Assembly: GCF_000430785.1 (NCBI RefSeq)
Contig: NZ_KE387246.1
Coordinates: 1-64,000, forward strand
From: Ectobacillus panaciterrae DSM 19096
GTDB lineage: Bacteria > Bacillota > Bacilli > Bacillales > Bacillaceae_G
Direction: 5' to 3'
DNA length: 64,000 bases
Part shown: positions 44,869 through 53,669 of the stretch, in pieces
Layout of the letters: the number at the start of each line of letters is the position of its first letter
Position numbering within the stretch: the first letter of the stretch is position 1
Translations under genes and position numbers: made by a program
Notes under the pieces: model-generated
Told to the model about the DNA's origin: nothing
Database searches by the model: none
Seen by the model: the letters and a program-made list of their open reading frames with translations, nothing else

Positions 44869-44984
44869 ATTCTGGGAGCCTTCGAGGCGCTGCCATCCAA
44901 GAACCTCCGCCACAAAAAGGCAAAAAACGCTTTTTAGGGCGGAGAACTTTGGTCTCTGCGTCTCGAAGGCTCCGCTTTTCTTAT
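44869..44984 (+). repeat. long-hairpin repeat, copy 2
   Basis: Arms GGAGCCTTCGAGG and the closing TCTCGAAGGCTCC pair; inner pairs CCAAG/CTTTGG, CCTCCGCC/GGGCGGAG and AAAAAGGC/GCTTTTT follow. It ends CCGCTTTTCT like the other units. It may serve as terminator for yheA and the convergent glycosylase gene. Confidence 0.85.
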
Positions 44985-45595
44985 TTTGATACATAGGGAT
45001 GACCTTGAAAATAGAAGCGCCATGGATAGTGGATGGCTTCTTCTGCGTAATCGATATTAATGCGCGGGCCTGCTGCAATGTCATATGTCTGAGATAGATG
45101 CTGCTCCGGAAAAACCGTTTCTACATATAACTCATCACCAAGCAAGGAAAGTCCTCTTTGCTTCATCGTAATATCCATCGCGCGGCACAACTTGCCTGGT
45201 CCATTGGTCACGTTGCGAAGCTGTTGTTTTGTAACTTCTATTTTTCCGTATCGGGATAACAGCATGTCCTCGAGTCCCTCAACAGGTTCTAAAGCTCGAA
45301 TCAGTACTCCTTGGGGTAAGCCGGCCGGGGCTGTAATAATGTTAAAGCAATAATACATTCCGTAAATGAAGTAGACATAAGCGTGCCCAGGCGGTCCATA
45401 CATCACTTCTGTACGCTCTGTCCGTCTGCCTCCATAGCTGTGGGCTGCTTTGTCATCAGGACCTTTATAAGCTTCGACTTCTACGATGATTCCGCTTCGT
45501 TTTTTTTCGTCAACCACATGTACAAGCTTGTGACCGAGCAAACGTTTTGCAACGTCGAGAGTGTCTCCTTCATATAAAGATAATGGCCATTTCAT
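44981..45595 (-). CDS. DNA-3-methyladenine glycosylase (AAG family)
   Basis: A 204-residue alkylpurine glycosylase that removes 3-methyladenine and related lesions in base-excision repair. AAG segments [47 protein letters not shown] and GPGKLCRAM are seen. B. subtilis YxlJ belongs here. The start ATG lies behind AGAAGGGAATGATC. Confidence 0.93.
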   Translation of the reverse strand: MKWPLSLYEGDTLDVAKRLLGHKLVHVVDEKKRSGIIVEVEAYKGPDDKAAHSYGGRRTERTEVMYGPPGHAYVYFIYGMYYCFNIITAPAGLPQGVLIRALEPVEGLEDMLLSRYGKIEVTKQQLRNVTNGPGKLCRAMDITMKQRGLSLLGDELYVETVFPEQHLSQTYDIAAGPRINIDYAEEAIHYPWRFYFQGHPYVSK

Positions 45596-45715
45596 ATGAT
45601 CATTCCCTTCTGATCCTGTTTGAATTCAATTGCATACGCATGGGAGGTAGTGCAGTAATTTTACTCTACCTGTAAAGAGAAAAGCAAAGAAGCTGGATGC
45701 TTATAAAATATCACT

Positions 45716-45912
45716 TATATAAGTCCACTTTGTTATTCCGACATATCTATCGTTCGCCACATAGAACAAAAGGGAAACTGCGCTCGCTCCCTCTTTATGC
45801 TTTACCCCTGCATGGGCCACGAAAAGGGTTTGACCGCTTCTACGCTTAGCCCGATGATCTCTCCCCCTAAAAGAAAAGTTTTATGTCGATTTTTTTAGTT
45901 GCATTTATATAG
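45716..45912 (+). repeat. MITE-like interspersed repeat, copy D (subfamily 1)
   Basis: Nearly identical to copy A read in reverse. Shared blocks include AAGTCC...CTTTGTTATTCCGACATATCT, AGAACAAAAGGGAAACTGCG and CCACGAAAAGGGTTTGACCG. It ends in TTTTTTAGTTGCATTTATATA. Most of the 573-bp gap before galE is this element and its neighbour. Confidence 0.82.
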
Positions 45913-45914
45913 AT

Positions 45915-45956
45915 TGTGATGGAACTGTCGAAATTATAATTCACTCATATATAGAT
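45915..45956 (-). repeat. end fragment of a subfamily-2 repeat
   Basis: On the minus strand, CTATATATGAGTGAATTATA then ATTTCGACAGTTCCAT matches the left end of copies B and C. It abuts copy D in the opposite orientation. Confidence 0.7.
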
Positions 45957-46168
45957 AAATATAGAGGAGAGAGCTGTGGATAAATTTATAAGCTCTTTTC
46001 ATCAGTTTCTGAGTAATAATGATACAAAGGTCCAGATCATTAAAAGTAGTGACATTACATGAACTTTTTTGAAAAAGTACAAGAAAAGCGGTACACTTAA
46101 TTACATTGATAAATGAGCCAAATATTTTACATAAGAAATATGCCATACTTTATAAAGGAGGAACTATT

Positions 46169-47176
46169 ATGACGATTTTGGTAACAGGGGGAGCAGGGTA
46201 TATCGGCAGTCACGCCGTTCTTTTGCTCAAGGAAAAAGGTGAGAAGGTTGTTGTATTGGACAACCTGCAAAAAGGCCATCGCGCTGCGGCGCTGGACGTG
46301 CCCTTATATGAAGGAGATATTCGTGATGAGACGGTACTGGATCGGATTTTTACGGAGAATAAAATCGATGCTGTTATCCACTTTGCCGCTAATTCTTTAG
46401 TGGGAGAAAGCATGGAGCAGCCGCTTGCTTATTATGATAACAATGTGATTGGCAGCTATCATCTTGTAAAGAAAATGGTAGAGTATGATATAAAAAAAAT
46501 TGTATTTTCTTCCACTGCCGCTGTATATGGCAATCCAGTCAATATTCCGATTTTAGAAAATGATCCGACGATACCGACAAACGTATATGGTGAAACGAAG
46601 CTGGCAATTGAAAAGCTGCTGCGCTGGATGGATGGAGCGCATGGGTTGAAATCCGTTTGCCTACGTTACTTCAACGCCGCAGGTGCCGATCCAGAAGGCA
46701 AAATCGGTGAAGATCACACACCGGAATCTCACTTGATACCGATTGTATTGCAGGCTGCGCTTGGACAGCGGGAAAAGGTGATGATTTTCGGTGATGATTA
46801 TCCAACTGAAGACGGCACGTGCATTCGCGACTATATCCATGTTATGGACCTGGCAGAAGCTCATTATCTCGCTCTTCAATATTTGGATAAAACAGAGACA
46901 AGCAACATTTTCAATCTAGGAAATGGAACAGGATTCTCTGTAAAGGAAGTAATCGCGACTTGCCGAACTGTTACAAATGTTTCCATTGTTGCAGAGACAG
47001 CGTCACGACGTGCAGGAGACCCTGCTGTATTGATTGCAACTTCAGAGAAGGCGCAGCGCGTTCTTGGATGGAAGCCGAAATATGGATCTTTGGAAACGAT
47101 TATCAAGCATGCATGGAATTGGCATGTTCATCATCCGAACGGCTATAGCATGAAGAAGGATGAAGCGGGAGAGTAG
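46169..47176 (+). CDS. galE: UDP-glucose 4-epimerase GalE
   Basis: A 335-residue NAD-dependent SDR epimerase that interconverts UDP-glucose and UDP-galactose. The GGAGYIGSH cofactor motif is at residues 7-15, the catalytic Tyr-Lys pair lies near 140-144 (YGETK) and SSTAAVYG provides the Ser. ATG 46169 follows AAAGGAGG. Together with PgcA it supplies UDP-sugars to wall polymers. A weak hairpin follows at 47193-47220. Confidence 0.95.
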   Translation: MTILVTGGAGYIGSHAVLLLKEKGEKVVVLDNLQKGHRAAALDVPLYEGDIRDETVLDRIFTENKIDAVIHFAANSLVGESMEQPLAYYDNNVIGSYHLVKKMVEYDIKKIVFSSTAAVYGNPVNIPILENDPTIPTNVYGETKLAIEKLLRWMDGAHGLKSVCLRYFNAAGADPEGKIGEDHTPESHLIPIVLQAALGQREKVMIFGDDYPTEDGTCIRDYIHVMDLAEAHYLALQYLDKTETSNIFNLGNGTGFSVKEVIATCRTVTNVSIVAETASRRAGDPAVLIATSEKAQRVLGWKPKYGSLETIIKHAWNWHVHHPNGYSMKKDEAGE

Positions 47177-47288
47177 CAGATAAGAGAAGGAATAAACGCT
47201 GTGCCGGGCTGTACAGCGTTCTAATTAAGGACCTCATTTCATACGCTAGTTGTAGAGCGTGACAGCTAAGAAAAGGAGGTCCTGCTTC

Positions 47289-48161
47289 ATGATTTATCGT
47301 CTGTTAGCTATTAATATAGATGGCTCTGTAATTCGCTCAAACGGTCGATTGCAAAAGGGTACAAAGGAAGCAATTGATTTTGTGCGTGAGAAGGGTGTAT
47401 ATGTAACACTTTATACGAGCCGAAACTTCCAATCCGCGCAAAAGGTTGCAAAGGCATTGAAACTTGATTCCTTGCTCGTTACACATAGCGGTGCATTCGT
47501 TTCCGCTTCTTTGGATACACCGCTCGTGCAAAGAAAATTATCAGAGGAAAAAACGTTCAACCTTGTGCAAGTGCTGGAGCATTTTGATTGTAACATCCGT
47601 ATTTCGCATGAACGCTTTTCCCTCGGGAATCGCCGGCAGCTGTCTTCCAATCTTATCGCGAGGGCGGTTCTGTCGAATGCAGATCCTGTCTTTTATCCAA
47701 TTCAATTTGTAGAATCACTCGGCGATACGCTGCGAGATCAGCCGGTGGCGGCGCCGAAAATAGATGTGTTTTTTTCAAATAAGCAGGAAAAGGCACGTGC
47801 AGTCCAAACCGTGCGAGAGGCATTCGAGGACGTAAGTATAATCGAATGTGCAGGAGATCGCATGGAAATCCTTCCGCCAGGTATCTCAAAACTTCGAGGC
47901 TTGCAGCTTCTGGGTGAGCATCTCGGTATTGCAACGAAAGAGATGGTGGCGATTGGCGATAGCATGGATGACTTAGCGGTAATTGAACACGTCGGTCTTG
48001 GCGTTGCAATGGGGAATGCGCCGGTGGAACTCAAAAGGGCGGCAGACTGGATTACGCGCTCCAATAATGAAAACGGTGTAACATACATGATTAAAGAGCA
48101 TTTCCGCAAGCAATTTCCACTTGAATTCTTAAAGGATCATATTAAAATAAAACGTTGGTAA
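47289..48161 (+). CDS. yhaX: Cof-type HAD hydrolase YhaX
   Basis: A 290-residue HAD-superfamily protein of the Cof/YitU type, beside hemZ as yhaX is in B. subtilis. Motif IV is intact (AIGDSMDDLAVIEHVG). Motif I reads AINIDGS near residue 9 in place of DxDGT, so the nucleophilic first Asp is Asn. Related YitU, as I recall it, shares this. Start ATG 47289 behind AAGGAGG. Phosphatase activity is uncertain because of the Asn. Confidence 0.85.
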   Translation: MIYRLLAINIDGSVIRSNGRLQKGTKEAIDFVREKGVYVTLYTSRNFQSAQKVAKALKLDSLLVTHSGAFVSASLDTPLVQRKLSEEKTFNLVQVLEHFDCNIRISHERFSLGNRRQLSSNLIARAVLSNADPVFYPIQFVESLGDTLRDQPVAAPKIDVFFSNKQEKARAVQTVREAFEDVSIIECAGDRMEILPPGISKLRGLQLLGEHLGIATKEMVAIGDSMDDLAVIEHVGLGVAMGNAPVELKRAADWITRSNNENGVTYMIKEHFRKQFPLEFLKDHIKIKRW

Positions 48162-48162
48162 G

Positions 48163-48198
48163 AAGAAACTCCTCAGAATTCTGAGGAGTTTCTTCTGT
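48163..48198 (+). terminator. terminator after yhaX
   Basis: Palindromic stem AGAAACTCCTCAG/CTGAGGAGTTTCT. Confidence 0.85.
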
Positions 48199-48282
48199 AA
48201 AACTGGAAGGTAATCCTATGTTGACCTCTATAGGGCCATACAGTAAACTAAAAGAAGTCTGAAAATGAAAAGGTGAGAATCG

Positions 48283-49776
48283 TTGCAAATTACAATTCAA
48301 ACATTACGAGATGATCGTTTTTTACGTCCGCTGCAATTGATTGGCGGCTTGTTTTTTGAAGAATGTACTGTCGCATTTGAACAAGAGAACGCAGATCTTG
48401 TTGTTGCGATTCATATAGAAGGGGAAAACGCAGTTACAGCGTCTGCAGTTTTAACGGAAACGTCCACTGGGAGAACGTATAGCGCTTCATTTTCTAAAGA
48501 TGTTGCAGCCTACACAAACGAAAAAGAACGATTTAAACAAGTGAAAAATACAGTTTCTTATGTGTATTTATCCGTTCTTCAGCAACTGACAGGCATTGAA
48601 CAAAAGTGGGGAATCTTAACGGGCGTGCGTCCAACGAAGCTTCTTCATAAAAAGCTGCAAAGCGGTATGACGAAAGAAGAAGCGCATAAAGAGCTGCGCG
48701 AGGAATATTTAATTCATGACGAAAAGATTGACCTTATGCAGCGTATCGTTGATTGTCAGCTGTCTGTTGTACCTGACTTGTACAATTTAAAAGAAGAAGT
48801 GAGCATTTACATCGGCATTCCATTTTGTCCGACGAAATGTGCATATTGTACGTTCCCGGCTTATGCGATTAACGGTCGGCAAGGCTCTGTCGATTCCTTC
48901 TTAGGCGGTCTTCATTACGAAATACGCGAGATTGGCCGATTTTTAAAGGAAAAAGACATTAAGATTACGACTGTGTATTACGGCGGCGGTACGCCGACGA
49001 GCATTACCGCTGAAGAAATGGACATGCTGTATGAAGAAATGTACGTTTCCTTCCCTGATGTAAAAAACATCCGCGAGGTAACGGTAGAGGCAGGGCGTCC
49101 GGACACGATTACGCCTGCGAAGCTCGATGTGCTGAATAAATGGAATATTGACCGCATCAGCATCAATCCGCAGTCATATCATCAAGAAACATTAAAAGCG
49201 ATTGGCCGTCATCATACAGTCGAGGAAACGATTGAAAAATACCATTTAGCACGTTCTATGGGCATGAACAACATTAATATGGATTTAATTATCGGTTTGC
49301 CTGGCGAAGGACTTGAGATTTTCAATCATACACTTGCTGAAACAGAAAAGCTGATGCCGGAATCCTTAACAGTTCATACGCTGTCCTTTAAACGTGCATC
49401 TGAAATGACGCAAAATAAAAGAAAGTATAAAGTCGCAAGCCGTGAAGAAATTACGGAAATGATGCATGCGGCGGAAGACTGGACGAAAGAGCACGGCTAT
49501 GTTCCTTATTATTTATATCGCCAAAAGAACATCCTTGGGAATCTGGAAAACGTAGGCTATTCTATGCCGGAGCAGGAAAGCATCTATAACATCGTGATTA
49601 TGGAAGAGGTACAGTCCATCATCGGCCTTGGCTGCGGCGCATCGAGCAAGTTTGTGCACCCTAAAACAGGTGCGATTACGCACTTTGCGAACCCGAAGGA
49701 TCCGAAGTCGTATAATGAAGGGTATTTGAAGTATACGGAAGATAAGCTGAAAATTTTAGAGGAATTATTTGTGTAA
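48283..49776 (+). CDS. hemZ: radical SAM coproporphyrinogen dehydrogenase-like HemZ
   Basis: A 497-residue radical SAM protein of the oxygen-independent coproporphyrinogen III oxidase family. The iron-sulfur motif CPTKCAYC has Cys at about residues 182, 186 and 189, followed by the GGGTPT SAM-binding loop. In this family HemZ is longer at the N-terminus than HemN. Exact reaction in Bacilli is debated. Start TTG behind AAGGTGAG, terminator after. Confidence 0.93.
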   Translation: MQITIQTLRDDRFLRPLQLIGGLFFEECTVAFEQENADLVVAIHIEGENAVTASAVLTETSTGRTYSASFSKDVAAYTNEKERFKQVKNTVSYVYLSVLQQLTGIEQKWGILTGVRPTKLLHKKLQSGMTKEEAHKELREEYLIHDEKIDLMQRIVDCQLSVVPDLYNLKEEVSIYIGIPFCPTKCAYCTFPAYAINGRQGSVDSFLGGLHYEIREIGRFLKEKDIKITTVYYGGGTPTSITAEEMDMLYEEMYVSFPDVKNIREVTVEAGRPDTITPAKLDVLNKWNIDRISINPQSYHQETLKAIGRHHTVEETIEKYHLARSMGMNNINMDLIIGLPGEGLEIFNHTLAETEKLMPESLTVHTLSFKRASEMTQNKRKYKVASREEITEMMHAAEDWTKEHGYVPYYLYRQKNILGNLENVGYSMPEQESIYNIVIMEEVQSIIGLGCGASSKFVHPKTGAITHFANPKDPKSYNEGYLKYTEDKLKILEELFV

Positions 49777-49807
49777 AAAGGCTGCCGGCTTGCCGGCGGC
49801 TTTTTTT
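49777..49807 (+). terminator. terminator after hemZ
   Basis: Stem GCTGCCGGC/GCCGGCGGC followed by T7. Confidence 0.85.
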
Positions 49808-49877
49808 GATGTCTAGCTCCACCGGCAAGGCGCTGCCACCAGAGAACCTGGGCGGGCCGGTTCCGCTTTTCGTGATA
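49808..49877 (+). repeat. long-hairpin repeat, copy 3 (internally deleted)
   Basis: TGTCTAGCTCCACCGGCAAG, GCGCTGCCACCAGAGAACC, then directly GGGCCGGTTCCGCTTTTCGTG. The internal arms are lost but the outer pair CACCGGC/GGCCGGT remains. Confidence 0.82.
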
Positions 49878-50003
49878 TTTGCAAGATTCTGTCGAGGAAT
49901 CATATTTAATTTTAGAATATTTCGACAAATTCAGAGGAGGAGCCTGTCTATTTATGCACGAATTTATAGAAGGTTGAAATTTCATAGGGGGAGGAATCGC
50001 TTT

Positions 50004-51563
50004 ATGTTTATGACAGTAGGAAGAATTTTCGAACTGGCGGTACAAGGCTATCCGAATAAGGAGGCACTCGTGGAACCGGCAAAAGGCATACGCTGGACGT
50101 ATAAGGAATGGGATAAGCAAGTAAACAAAACAGCGAATGCTCTTCTGGCTGCCGGGGTAAGAAAGGGAGATTGTGTCTCCGCGTTTCTGTATAATTCGAG
50201 TGAATTTGCAACCGCTTACTTCGCATGTATGAAAATCGGTGCCGTGTTCAATCCGATTAATTTCCGCCTAAAAGAGAGAGAGGTTGCTTATATTCTAGCG
50301 GATGCTTCTCCAAAAGTCGTTTTATTTGAAAAAGCAGTTGAGTCTGTTATTTCCAGCATCGAGCATGATTTTCCATCGATTTCATTTTGGTATATTGAAA
50401 ACGATGCACCGATTTATGCGGTTTCTTATCATGAACATGTCGCAAAAGCTTCCTCTAACCTCCAGATGATTGAAGTGGAAGAAACAGATTATTGCTCGAT
50501 GATGTACACCAGCGGTACTACAGGACATCCAAAAGGCGTTTTGCATCGTCATCGCGAAATGGCAGAGCACAGCTTGATTTGTACATATTATTTGAAGTAC
50601 ACGCGTGACAGCGCAGGTCTTGTGACAGCGCCGTTATATCATTGCGGTGAGCTTCATGCAGGTATTTTACCGCGCGTGCATGCAGGGGCTAAAAACGTTA
50701 TTATGCATCAGTTTGATACAAAGAAAGTGCTGCAAACGATACAAGAAGAAGGAATCACGACGTTCTTTGCGGCGCCGACGATGTGGAAAATGCTGCTGCA
50801 GGAAGACTTGAGCAGCTATAAGCTGGACTCCATGAAAATCGGCATTTACGGAGGAGCTGCAATGGCACCTTCACTCGTAAAAGAATGCAAAGAGCGCCTG
50901 CATATCGAACTTGTGCAAATTTACGGCATGACAGAAATGGGGCCGGTTGTATCCTTCTTAGTAGAAGAAGATCAGCTTATAAAAGCTGGATCTGCCGGAA
51001 AGCCTTGCTTTAACCATGAAATTCGTATCGTTAAACCGAACGAGGACGGAGCGTCCGAACCGGATGATGTGCTGTCTCCGTATGAAGTAGGAGAAATCAT
51101 CATGAGAGGCCCCTGCATGATGGCAGGCTATCATAACCGTGAGGAAGCTACGCAAAAGTCCACATACAAGGGCTGGTATCATTCAGGGGATCTTGGCTAC
51201 ATGGACCGAGACGGCTATTTATATGTTGCAGACCGTGTAGACGACATGGTTATCAGCGGTGGTGTAAACATTTATCCGCGTGAAATCGAGGACTTCCTGC
51301 ATGGTCATGAGGGAGTTATGGATGTGGCTGTGCTTGGAGAGCCGGATGAAATGTGGGGCGAGAGAGTTGTAGCTGTTATTGTAAAAAAGGATCCGAATTT
51401 AACAGCAGAAAAGCTTGACGCTTATTGCAAAGGAACTGACGGTATAGCAGATTACAAGCGTCCGCGTCATTACGTATTCATGGACGAACTGCCGCGCAAT
51501 GCAAGCGGAAAACTGCAGAAGTTTGTATTGCGCCAAATGTTCGAGAAGTCTATAAACCAATAG
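50004..51563 (+). CDS. acyl-CoA synthetase (AMP-forming)
   Basis: A 519-residue ANL-family enzyme that activates a carboxylic acid with ATP and CoA. Motif P-loop YTSGTTGHPKG is near residue 168, the YGMTEMG motif near 307, YHSGDLGYMDRDGYLYVADR near 395 and the acyl-lysine segment ASGKLQK near 505. I set the start at ATG 50004 behind AGGGGGAGGA; the longer frame has 66 N-terminal codons that run through repeat copy 3. The acid is unknown; a downstream enoyl-CoA hydratase suggests acyl breakdown. Confidence 0.9.
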   Translation: MFMTVGRIFELAVQGYPNKEALVEPAKGIRWTYKEWDKQVNKTANALLAAGVRKGDCVSAFLYNSSEFATAYFACMKIGAVFNPINFRLKEREVAYILADASPKVVLFEKAVESVISSIEHDFPSISFWYIENDAPIYAVSYHEHVAKASSNLQMIEVEETDYCSMMYTSGTTGHPKGVLHRHREMAEHSLICTYYLKYTRDSAGLVTAPLYHCGELHAGILPRVHAGAKNVIMHQFDTKKVLQTIQEEGITTFFAAPTMWKMLLQEDLSSYKLDSMKIGIYGGAAMAPSLVKECKERLHIELVQIYGMTEMGPVVSFLVEEDQLIKAGSAGKPCFNHEIRIVKPNEDGASEPDDVLSPYEVGEIIMRGPCMMAGYHNREEATQKSTYKGWYHSGDLGYMDRDGYLYVADRVDDMVISGGVNIYPREIEDFLHGHEGVMDVAVLGEPDEMWGERVVAVIVKKDPNLTAEKLDAYCKGTDGIADYKRPRHYVFMDELPRNASGKLQKFVLRQMFEKSINQ

Positions 51564-51574
51564 GAAGTACGATG

Positions 51575-51603
51575 AGCTCGATTCTTAGCAATCGGGCTTT
51601 TAT
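51575..51603 (+). terminator. terminator after the acyl-CoA synthetase
   Basis: Stem AGCTCGATT/AATCGGGCT with a short loop and TTTT. Confidence 0.75.
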
Positions 51604-51737
51604 CATGTTTAGACGACAACCGCTTCAAGCATGTAAGGAAGCGGAAGTAAGTCAGTGATGGAATTCATATGGATAGAAAAACCACTTGATGAAGGATTGA
51701 CTTCTTTGCTTTCCTGTATTACATTTTATCTAAATGT

Positions 51738-51757
51738 TTAAACTTTCGAACGTTTAA
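51738..51757. promoter_or_regulatory. palindromic operator-like site upstream of SDR
   Basis: TTAAACTTTCGAACGTTTAA is a 20-bp palindrome with one mismatched pair, 33 bp before the SDR start. Size and AT-GC pattern fit a TetR-family site. Confidence 0.5.
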
Positions 51758-51789
51758 TAATTTAATCGTAATGAGAAAGGAAGATAAAT

Positions 51790-52572
51790 ATGAAAAAAGA
51801 AACAGTACTTATAACAGGTGCATCTGGCGGAATTGGAAAAGAGCTTGTTTATCACTTTGCGAAGGATGGCTATAACGTTGCTATGGTAGCACGCGATGCA
51901 AAACGGCTGGCGGGCATAAAGCAGAGTTTAGAACAAGAATACGAAATTCAAGTTACGGCCATTGCAAAGGACATTTCTGATCAAGAAGCTGTTGCTGAAG
52001 TATACGAGGAATTGCAAAAGCAGGGAATAGAAATTGACTATCTTGTAAACAACGCTGGATTTGGATTGTTCGGAGAGTTTGCAGAAACTGATTTGCATCA
52101 AGAGCTGAATATGATTGATTTAAATATTAAAACGTTAACGCATTTCACAAAGTTATTGCTGCCGGGAATGATGAAGCGCAACAAAGGGGGCATTCTTAAT
52201 GTTGCATCTACCGCAGCATTTCAGCCGGGACCGTTAATGGCGGTGTACTATGCAACAAAAGCATATGTACTGTCCTTTACAGAAGCGCTGGAGAATGAGC
52301 TAAAGGATACGAATATTAAAGTGACGGCACTTTGCCCGGGACCGACAAAAACGGAATTCTCCAATCGTGCCAACTTGCACGAATCTAAGCTGTTCAAGAG
52401 CGGAGTGATGGATGTAAAAGAAGTTGCGGCTGTTGCATATCAAGAGTTTCAAAAAGGAAAAGGCATTGTTGTACCTGGATTCAAAAATAAGTTATTGGCA
52501 GGAGCCATCCGCTTTATGCCCAGAAAAACTGTGACTGCCATCGTACGCACGGTGCAAGAGCGCGAGAAGTAA
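51790..52572 (+). CDS. SDR family oxidoreductase (YqjQ/DltE type)
   Basis: A 260-residue classical SDR: TGASGGIGKEL at residues 9-19, NNAGFGLFG near 91, catalytic S and YYATKAYV near 154-161. Substrate not predictable; neighbouring acyl-CoA genes suggest a lipid. GAGAAAGGAAG precedes the ATG. A palindrome at 51738 lies in its promoter region. Confidence 0.9.
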   Translation: MKKETVLITGASGGIGKELVYHFAKDGYNVAMVARDAKRLAGIKQSLEQEYEIQVTAIAKDISDQEAVAEVYEELQKQGIEIDYLVNNAGFGLFGEFAETDLHQELNMIDLNIKTLTHFTKLLLPGMMKRNKGGILNVASTAAFQPGPLMAVYYATKAYVLSFTEALENELKDTNIKVTALCPGPTKTEFSNRANLHESKLFKSGVMDVKEVAAVAYQEFQKGKGIVVPGFKNKLLAGAIRFMPRKTVTAIVRTVQEREK

Positions 52573-52855
52573 ATACATGAAGATTGTTAGAGTATGATTC
52601 TAATATAACTTTGCTGTTGGGAAACGTGCATGTTGTGACTATATAAGTACAATCGTCTATGTACCCGAAGATTTATAGGAAGATGGCGAGTCTGTAAGAA
52701 CAGAAAAATACGATACCGAAATTCCGGGAAGCGGGCTGCATTGTATAGCCTGCTTCTTTATTGAAATGATTATTTTTTCAAAATTACAAAAAAGAAGGAT
52801 TTCTCGCTCTCCGTCTCAAATTGTATAAGTGAAACTATAAGGGGAGGGTACAGAA
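52573..52855. other. gap upstream of enoyl-CoA hydratase gene
   Basis: Contains a terminator-like hairpin at 52728-52760 (GAAGCGGGCT/AGCCTGCTTC plus TTTA) and nothing else I can name. Confidence 0.45.
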
Positions 52856-53644
52856 ATGACTGTGTCAAGTTCTACAGAATGTGTAATTGTAAAATACGAA
52901 GGACGTATTGCAACTGTTATGTTAAACCGTCCGAATGTGTTAAATGCTTTGGATGAAGCGACACTAAAGGAATTGCTTCATAAATTGAAAGAAGTATCCG
53001 AAAGCGCAGCGGATGTAATCGTGCTGTGTGGAAACGGAAGAGGGTTCTCAGCAGGCGGCGATATTAAGTCTATGCTGTCTGACAGTGATGAAAGCAAGTT
53101 CTTGCCGATTATGAACACGATTTCTGAGCTTGTATTGACACTATACACGATGCCGAAGCTTGTAATCAGCGCTATTCACGGTCCGACTGCGGGACTCGGA
53201 CTTAGCTTGGCTTTAGCGGCAGATTATGTAATCGCTGACATTTCTTCTGTGATTGCGATGAACTTCATCGGCATTGCGCTGATTCCGGACGGCGGCGGCC
53301 ATTTCTTCCTGCAAAACCGTCTTGGCGAATCGCTTGCGAAGCAGATTATTTGGGAAGGCAAACGTATGTCTGCAACGGAAGCATTGAAAATCGGCATGAT
53401 CGATGAAGTGGTGGAAAAGGGCTTCCCGCAAGCTGTAAAGCAAAAAGCGGAAGAATGGCTGCAAAAGCCTGTAAAAGCCATGGTGCAAACAAAGCGTATT
53501 TTATGTCAAGGAAACAAAGAGGCGCTATTAAAAGTGCTGGAGCTTGAGAAGGAAGGTCAATTCCAAATGCGTACAACAGCGGATCATAAAGAAGGTATTC
53601 AAGCCTTTTTGGAAAAACGCGCACCTGTATTTCAAGGGAAATAA
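52856..53644 (+). CDS. yhaR: enoyl-CoA hydratase/isomerase (YhaR-like)
   Basis: A 262-residue crotonase-fold enzyme. The CoA-binding oxyanion segment FSAGGDIKSM is near residue 65, HGPTAGLGLSLALAADYVIA near 110 and the second catalytic region IPDGGGHFFLQNRLG near 143. Family role: hydration or isomerisation of enoyl-CoA. Position before yhzD-yhaO-yhaN matches B. subtilis yhaR. AGGGGAGGG precedes the ATG. Confidence 0.85.
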   Translation: MTVSSSTECVIVKYEGRIATVMLNRPNVLNALDEATLKELLHKLKEVSESAADVIVLCGNGRGFSAGGDIKSMLSDSDESKFLPIMNTISELVLTLYTMPKLVISAIHGPTAGLGLSLALAADYVIADISSVIAMNFIGIALIPDGGGHFFLQNRLGESLAKQIIWEGKRMSATEALKIGMIDEVVEKGFPQAVKQKAEEWLQKPVKAMVQTKRILCQGNKEALLKVLELEKEGQFQMRTTADHKEGIQAFLEKRAPVFQGK

Positions 53645-53668
53645 GGAGCCTGCTGGCTCCTTATTTCT
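53643..53668 (+). terminator. terminator after the yhaR-like gene
   Basis: Stem AAGGAGCC/GGCTCCTT with loop TGCT. Confidence 0.85.
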
Positions 53669-53669
53669 A

